Source: Rhodobacterales bacterium UBA3080
GTDB lineage: Bacteria > Pseudomonadota > Alphaproteobacteria > Rhodobacterales > Rhodobacteraceae
Direction: 5' to 3'
NCBI GenBank assembly: GCA_002366645.1
Contig: DFBM01000059.1
Coordinates: 777-10,081 of the forward strand
Length of the DNA stretch: 9,305 nt
Shown: piece by piece, positions 5,341 through 9,305 of the stretch
Layout of the letters: each line of letters begins with the position of its first letter
Numbering within the stretch: the first letter of the stretch is position 1
The notes under the pieces: generated by a model
Databases searched by the model: none
What the model was told of the DNA's origin: nothing
The model's input: only the letters and a program-made list of their open reading frames with translations
Translations under genes and position numbers: made by a program

Positions 5341-6111
5341 ATGGTTAACGACACGGACGATCACCGAATTTATGCGATTGGGGATATCCACGGATGTCTC
5401 GACCAGCTTTTACAGGTGCAGGACAACATCCGGTCTGACCTGCAAAAGCGCCCTCATCCGCAACCGGTCATCGTCTACCTCGGAGATTTTATTGATCGTG
5501 GCCCTGAAAGTCGCGGCGTTGTCGAAAATCTGATTATCGAAAGCGCCGCTGCTCACCGAACCCACGTCCTACTCGGTAACCACGACATGATGCTGCAAAT
5601 ATACCTGAAGGACCCCACAATTCCGATCCGGCCAAACAGACCAAAGGTTAACAAAGTCCACTGGCTACACGAACTTGGGGGCGGGGCCGAAACCCTCCTT
5701 TCGTACGGAGTTGTCGACGCAAATCACGAAAACCCGGGCGCGACGCACAAAGATTTCATCGCCGCGCTGCCTGGCGAGCACTTGCACTTCTTTGAAACGC
5801 TGGAACACTATGTGCGTCTCGGCAGCTATCTTTTTGTTCACGCAGGCATCAACCCGGATGCTCCACTGGACGAGCAAACAGAAGACGACTTTACATGGAT
5901 GCGCGAACCATTTTTGTCCTCGACGGCCGATCATGGCTTCACGGTCGTTCATGGCCATACACCTACAAAACTTGTCGCGAACCGCGGCAATCGGATCGGC
6001 ATAGATACAGGCGCTGTGTTTGGCGGCGATCTGTCGTGTCTGGTTTTAGAGGGTACAGAACAAGCTTTGTTGAGCCAAATCGGCTTAATCCCCTGCTTGC
6101 CCGAGACCTAG
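5341..6111 (+). CDS. Metallophosphoesterase of the Ser/Thr protein phosphatase (PPP/ApaH-like) type
   Basis: The 256-aa product carries the full PPP metallophosphatase signature in order: GDIHG (residues 14-18), GDFIDRG (48-54), GNHD (79-82), VHAG (166-169) and VHGHTPT (203-209). These supply the Asp, His and Asn ligands of a two-metal centre, and GIDTGAVFGGDLSCL (220-234) completes the fold. Members remove phosphate from phosphoproteins or cleave dinucleoside polyphosphates; the sequence does not decide between them. No signal peptide is present, so it is cytoplasmic. ATG 5341 is chosen because AAGGGG (5327-5332) lies 8 bases upstream. An in-frame ATG at 5284 would overlap the SDR gene and add residues unrelated to the fold. 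It follows the SDR gene by 37 bases, probably in one LysR-controlled operon, and its TAG overlaps the stop of the convergent gene by four bases. Confidence 0.92.
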   Translation: MVNDTDDHRIYAIGDIHGCLDQLLQVQDNIRSDLQKRPHPQPVIVYLGDFIDRGPESRGVVENLIIESAAAHRTHVLLGNHDMMLQIYLKDPTIPIRPNRPKVNKVHWLHELGGGAETLLSYGVVDANHENPGATHKDFIAALPGEHLHFFETLEHYVRLGSYLFVHAGINPDAPLDEQTEDDFTWMREPFLSSTADHGFTVVHGHTPTKLVANRGNRIGIDTGAVFGGDLSCLVLEGTEQALLSQIGLIPCLPET

Positions 6112-7361
6112 TCGACCGATATGTCCACCCAGACCATCCGGTGGTTAGAAGCCCCGTCGCGTCCCTCTCCAATCAATTCCCCGTCTGCATCCTCCGGCTT
6201 TGGCCAAAACACACCTGCCGCGCTGACGGTCAAATTCGCCGACGTCAACGCGTAGTCCACTCGCATATTGCCGATATCCGCGTCCCATTCGACGGTATCC
6301 AATGCCGGGTCCCCCTGCTGTACCAAGTTTGCCCCGCCATAACGCTCTGCTGCGACCGGTCCGCCTTCCGACCTTTGCTGTGGATCATAGATCAATCGAT
6401 GATTCAACAATCTGGATAGCGCTGCTTTTTGCCCTTCGCCGTCGGCCGGATCATTGTTCAAATCGCCGAGCACAACGAAATATTCACCGGCAGAACCAGC
6501 CAAGCTCCCGTTGTCATCACGAAAAGCGACGCCATCAAGATACGACACCCAAAACGCGATTTCGGCATTATTGCGCAGGCCATTCAGGTTTTCCTCACCG
6601 TCGAAAACCGGTGGTGTCGAATGCGATGCTAAAAAGTGAAGGTTTTCACCGCTTGGCAGAACCACCGGAACATCCCAGTGAGACTTGGACGACAACCGCA
6701 TTTCGGCCGCTATCGATTCTGAAAAAAGCGGTTCACCGTTCGAAGACGCGGGGATTTTCCCATCGGTCAGATCAAGCCACTTCAGTGTGGAAAAACTACG
6801 CGCACCTGCACCCTCGATCAGAAAGCGCGAGATCAGCGCCATACCCTGACTCCCCGGAAACCGTCCAAATCCAAAAGCATCCGCCCATTCTCCGAGTTTT
6901 CCATCATGATCTAGATCGAGTCCCGACGGAGCCCCCTCGTTTCCAATTGGAGCGTAGAAATACGGATAATCCACCCCGTTTTCGCCCAATGCCAAAGCAC
7001 GCCGAAATTCGTTCAGAGCAAGATTTGTGAAGTCGGTGTCAAATTCGTTCAGTAAGAGGACGTCCGGACGGACCTTCTGAATAATGGCGATGACCGCTTC
7101 CACTTGCGGGTCTTTGTTCGACATGATCGCCTTTAACAAAACACCGGGACCGCCGCGACCAAGGGATACATTAAAGGTCGCTACTCGCACCGTATCGGAC
7201 AGCGCGGCGGCGGCAGAAAGCACCAATATCAATGTAATCGAGAGAAATAGACGTGCGAATTTTACTCTTGGGCGCGGGACAATATGCGTGCAATCTTCAG
7301 CATCGCCGCTGCACGCGCGATCAGGCTGGTTGCCAGAAACGCCCACAAAGTTGTTGCCCAT
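6108..7361 (-). CDS. Exported endonuclease/exonuclease/phosphatase-fold protein, start codon uncertain
   Basis: The product carries the EEP (DNase I-like) fold motifs. In the frame beginning at ATG 7361 (417 aa) these are RVATFNVSL (59-67), LLLNEFDTD (102-110), LASHSTP (244-250), VVLGDLNNDP (296-305), MRVDYAL (366-372) and SNHRMVW (405-411). Asn64, Glu106, His247, Asp300, Asn302 and His407 are the likely metal and catalytic residues. It should cut a phosphodiester or phosphomonoester; the substrate is unknown. A signal peptide (KFARLFL, hydrophobic core, AAALS) begins only at residue 34. ATG 7361 therefore adds 33 residues read from within the upstream membrane-protein gene, a 100-base overlap that is probably not real. 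The natural start is likely at 7265-7263, where the codon is GTA, giving 385 aa. A DLDHDGKLGEW segment (149-159) resembles a calcium loop. The gene ends the leuCD block. Confidence 0.88.
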   Translation of the reverse strand: MGNNFVGVSGNQPDRACSGDAEDCTHIVPRPRVKFARLFLSITLILVLSAAAALSDTVRVATFNVSLGRGGPGVLLKAIMSNKDPQVEAVIAIIQKVRPDVLLLNEFDTDFTNLALNEFRRALALGENGVDYPYFYAPIGNEGAPSGLDLDHDGKLGEWADAFGFGRFPGSQGMALISRFLIEGAGARSFSTLKWLDLTDGKIPASSNGEPLFSESIAAEMRLSSKSHWDVPVVLPSGENLHFLASHSTPPVFDGEENLNGLRNNAEIAFWVSYLDGVAFRDDNGSLAGSAGEYFVVLGDLNNDPADGEGQKAALSRLLNHRLIYDPQQRSEGGPVAAERYGGANLVQQGDPALDTVEWDADIGNMRVDYALTSANLTVSAAGVFWPKPEDADGELIGEGRDGASNHRMVWVDISVD

Positions 7362-8056
7362 ACCATCGCCTGATTATTTTCGAACACATCGACTGTTAGC
7401 CAGCTAAATCCATAAGTAGGGATTAATGGTAAACCATAGATTAACACCACACCGAGAATGATGTTGAAATAAGCATCACGCCGCAAGCGCTTGGGTATTT
7501 CGGTGCCATCCTTGGGTTGGAAAGTCGGAAGATTGGCCCAGAGATTGAAATTCAAACGATCACGGGGCCAAGCAAAAACCCATAATAGCACTGCAAACGC
7601 CAAGGTCATGCCAACCCCGATAACAAAGCTGGTCGTAATGCTATACACCAACAAAATGGCCGTCGTATCCGAGAAGCGTGCATCTTTCAAAGCTGCATCA
7701 ATGGCCATCGCAACCGGGCTAAATTCGAAATCGAGCGCAATCGCGGCCTGCTGCGCCCAGTCCAGTATCGCCGCATCGTTCAAGCCCAATTCGACTGAAC
7801 GACAAATCAAAGTGACAGCCACAACCTGAACACCAATGGTGAAGGCCCGAAAACGGTTGTAGGGCGGCGCAAACCGAAAATCTACGAAACCCGGAGCGCT
7901 AGACCCATATTCAAAAAAGGTGAAAATTCCGATGATGCCGCCAATAATCAGCGCAAATTCGACGGATCCTTGCGAAGCGGAAGGTAACAGCAGTGACGGG
8001 ATCGCGACGACTGCCACGACCCACAATGCTCTGAATATTGCCCCCAAAAGGCGCAT
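7262..8056 (-). CDS. Multi-pass membrane protein, function unknown
   Basis: I do not recognise a characterised family. The 264-aa product has about five or six hydrophobic segments (approximate residues 8-25, 33-48, 70-92, 132-163, 196-215 and 228-248), consistent with an inner-membrane protein. Between the third and fourth segments lies a soluble stretch (residues 93-130). A second soluble loop after WPRDRLNFNLW (163-173) contains PKRLRRDAYFN (188-198), a positive patch that probably faces the cytoplasm. No transporter or enzyme motif is visible. The ATG at 8056 is preceded by GGGGTGGG (8062-8069). It lies 45 bases downstream of leuD on the same strand and runs into the exported EEP gene, so the four genes are probably cotranscribed. 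As I recall, this membrane protein/EEP pair accompanies leuD in other Rhodobacteraceae. Confidence 0.85.
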   Translation of the reverse strand: MRLLGAIFRALWVVAVVAIPSLLLPSASQGSVEFALIIGGIIGIFTFFEYGSSAPGFVDFRFAPPYNRFRAFTIGVQVVAVTLICRSVELGLNDAAILDWAQQAAIALDFEFSPVAMAIDAALKDARFSDTTAILLVYSITTSFVIGVGMTLAFAVLLWVFAWPRDRLNFNLWANLPTFQPKDGTEIPKRLRRDAYFNIILGVVLIYGLPLIPTYGFSWLTVDVFENNQAMVWATTLWAFLATSLIARAAAMLKIARILSRAQE

Positions 8057-8078
8057 GTACGCCCACCCCGTTTTTCTG

Positions 8079-8094
8079 TTCCGCTTAAGCGGAA
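8079..8094. repeat. Perfect 16-bp palindrome between leuD and the membrane-protein gene
   Basis: TTCCGCTTAAGCGGAA is fully self-complementary, and in RNA it would form a 6-bp stem with a TTAA loop. It begins 7 bases after the leuD stop and ends 9 bases before the membrane-protein ribosome binding site. Neither strand has a T-run next to it, so it is not a normal intrinsic terminator. It could be an mRNA-processing or stability hairpin that sets leuCD above the downstream genes, or a protein-binding site. Confidence 0.6.
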
Positions 8095-8101
8095 ACTGTA
8101 T

Positions 8102-8707
8102 TTACACCCATGGCGTTGCCGCCGAATATTCCTCCTCGAAAGCGTCAATAGCATCGGATTTTTGCATAGTTAGCCCGATATCGTCTAGACCATTCAGCAA
8201 ACAATGCTTCTTGAACGCATCTACCGTGAACTCAATTGTACCGCCGTCTGGACCAGTAATAACCTGATTCTCTAAATCAACTGTTACCACCGCATTCGCC
8301 CCACGGCCTGCGTCATCCATCAATTTGTCGACATCTTCCTGCGGTAATACTATCGGCAAAATGCCATTCTTAAAGCAGTTATTAAAAAAGATGTCAGCAA
8401 AGCTTGTCGAGATTACTACACGAATTCCGAAATCGAGCAAGGCCCAAGGTGCATGCTCGCGTGAAGAACCACAACCAAAGTTGTCGCCCGCCACGAGAAT
8501 TTGAGCATTCCTGTAGGCTGGTTTGTTCAAAACGAAGTCCGAAATTTCGTCGCCGTTGTCATCATAACGCATTTCGTCGAACAGGTTTTTACCTAGTCCG
8601 GAGCGCTTGATGGTTTTCAAAAACAGCTTCGGAATGATCATATCCGTGTCGATGTTGATCAGCGGCATAGGTGCGGCAACACCTGAAAGTTTGGCAAATT
8701 TTTCCAT
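8102..8707 (-). CDS. leuD: 3-isopropylmalate dehydratase small subunit
   Basis: LeuD pairs with LeuC to form isopropylmalate isomerase, which converts 2-isopropylmalate to 3-isopropylmalate in leucine synthesis. LeuD supplies the swivelling domain that completes the active site next to the LeuC iron-sulfur cluster. The 201-aa product is normal length for the proteobacterial form. It shows the small-subunit signatures NIDTDMIIPK (residues 18-27), GDNFGCGSSREHAPWAL (74-90) and FADIFFNNCFKNGILPI (103-119). The ATG at 8707 has AGGAGA (8715-8720) 7 bases upstream. It begins 12 bases after the leuC stop on the same strand, so the subunits are made from one message. It is followed by a perfect palindrome and then the membrane-protein gene. 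Confidence 0.97.
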   Translation of the reverse strand: MEKFAKLSGVAAPMPLINIDTDMIIPKLFLKTIKRSGLGKNLFDEMRYDDNGDEISDFVLNKPAYRNAQILVAGDNFGCGSSREHAPWALLDFGIRVVISTSFADIFFNNCFKNGILPIVLPQEDVDKLMDDAGRGANAVVTVDLENQVITGPDGGTIEFTVDAFKKHCLLNGLDDIGLTMQKSDAIDAFEEEYSAATPWV

Positions 8708-8714
8708 CTGATCT

Positions 8715-8722
8715 TCTCCTTA
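8715..8722 (-). promoter_or_regulatory. leuD ribosome binding site fused to the leuC stop codon
   Basis: Minus-strand TAAGGAGA contains both the leuC stop (TAA, 8722-8720) and the leuD Shine-Dalgarno AGGAGA (8720-8715), sharing one base. Ribosomes finishing leuC end on the site that recruits the next round, which suits coupled, near-equal synthesis of two subunits. The coupling is inferred from the geometry. Confidence 0.7.
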
Positions 8723-9305
8723 AAGGTCACGAACATCGGTCAGATGACCGGTCAATGCCGCAGCAGCGGCCATGGCTGGCGACATTAGATGCGTGCGGCC
8801 TCCACGACCCTGACGGCCCTCGAAGTTACGGTTGGAGGTTGCGGCGCAACGTTCACCAGGCTGCAACTGGTCCGGATTCATCGCCAAACACATAGAGCAA
8901 CCAGCCAGACGCCATTCAAAGCCGGCATCAATCAGAATTTGGGCGACGCCCTCTTCCTCGGCCTGCGCGCGCACGAGGCCCGAACCGGGCACAACCATTG
9001 CCCGAATGCCTTCTTTGATCTTTTTGCCTTTTACAACATCGGCAACAGCCCGAAGATCTTCGATCCGGCCGTTGGTGCAAGATCCGATAAACACTGTGTC
9101 GATCTGGATATCGGTCAGCTTCATGCCTGCAGTCAGGCCCATATATTCAAGTGCCCGTTTCACGGCATCAACCTTGCCACCTGTAAAATCTTCAGGTGAC
9201 GGGACGTTGCCAGTGATCGGCAAAACATCCTCGGGCGAAGTGCCCCATGTCACAGCGGGTGCGATATCTTCGGCGCGAATAGTCAGAACCTTGTCGAAAT
9301 GCGCA
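8720..9305 (-). CDS. leuC: 3-isopropylmalate dehydratase large subunit, 5' end cut by window edge
   Basis: LeuC is the [4Fe-4S] catalytic subunit of isopropylmalate isomerase, in the aconitase superfamily. Only the last 194 codons are in the window, out of about 470 in the family; the frame runs open through 9305. All three cluster cysteines are visible. One is in FIGSCTNGRIEDL (codon 9077-9079). Two are in AGCSMCLAMNPD (codons 8897-8899 and 8888-8890). SNRNFEGRQGRGGRTHLMSP follows, with the arginines typical of the substrate site. The segment DKVLTIRAEDIAPAVTWGTSPEDV at the open end also fits the family, so the GTG at 9253 is internal and not a start. The gene leads directly into leuD, with 12 bases between stop and start. 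Its promoter and any leader lie outside the window. Confidence 0.97.
   Translation of the reverse strand, partial: AHFDKVLTIRAEDIAPAVTWGTSPEDVLPITGNVPSPEDFTGGKVDAVKRALEYMGLTAGMKLTDIQIDTVFIGSCTNGRIEDLRAVADVVKGKKIKEGIRAMVVPGSGLVRAQAEEEGVAQILIDAGFEWRLAGCSMCLAMNPDQLQPGERCAATSNRNFEGRQGRGGRTHLMSPAMAAAAALTGHLTDVRDL

Noticed and set aside
6302..7030. Plus-strand open frame of 242 aa opposite the EEP gene
   Set aside because: The product is rich in Arg, His, Pro and Ser, as is usual for antisense shadows, and the minus strand carries all EEP motifs over this stretch.
1..9305. Mobile elements, CRISPR arrays, tRNA or rRNA genes
   Set aside because: I saw no transposase or integrase frame, no regularly spaced direct repeats and no tRNA-like folds. 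The window is densely filled with ordinary genes.

Overview
The window looks like chromosomal sequence from an alphaproteobacterium, most likely a Rhodobacteraceae (roseobacter-group) member. The evidence is the style of the Asd, LeuB, LeuC and LeuD proteins, and the small secreted proteins and the membrane protein/exonuclease pair that I associate with leu genes in that family. Base composition seems moderate rather than very GC-rich. I cannot name a genus. Nothing points to phage, transposon, CRISPR or RNA genes.

Layout from left to right. (1) The 5' part of asd (aspartate-semialdehyde dehydrogenase) is on the minus strand with a TTG start. (2) On the plus strand, divergent from asd, lie two tandem genes for exported proteins of exactly 118 aa, paralogous to each other, then a gene for a 67-aa exported protein. 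(3) leuB is convergent with that small gene, with hairpins between them. (4) lysR lies upstream of leuB on the minus strand, divergent from a two-gene plus-strand unit (atypical SDR/NAD-binding protein, then a PP2A/ApaH-type metallophosphatase). A perfect 17-bp inverted repeat lies in the divergent intergenic region. (5) A minus-strand block runs leuC (5' end outside the window), leuD, a multi-pass membrane protein of unknown function, and an exported endonuclease/exonuclease/phosphatase-fold protein. Its last gene shares a CTAG double stop with the metallophosphatase gene.

Functionally, leuC, leuD and leuB supply two consecutive steps of leucine synthesis: isopropylmalate isomerase (LeuCD) and 3-isopropylmalate dehydrogenase (LeuB). 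Asd feeds lysine, threonine, methionine and diaminopimelate synthesis. leuB is separated from leuCD by the lysR-SDR-phosphatase module, which looks like a self-contained, LysR-controlled cassette placed inside an amino-acid biosynthesis neighbourhood.

Most of the window is ordinary metabolic sequence. The points most worth a second look are: the tandem secreted paralogues, which align without a gap over the whole mature chain and share upstream elements; the apparently leaderless lysR with its operator-like palindrome over the -35 box; the exonuclease-like gene whose natural start codon seems to have become GTA; and the 16-bp palindrome just after leuD. I found no clear evidence of a wholly new multi-gene system.
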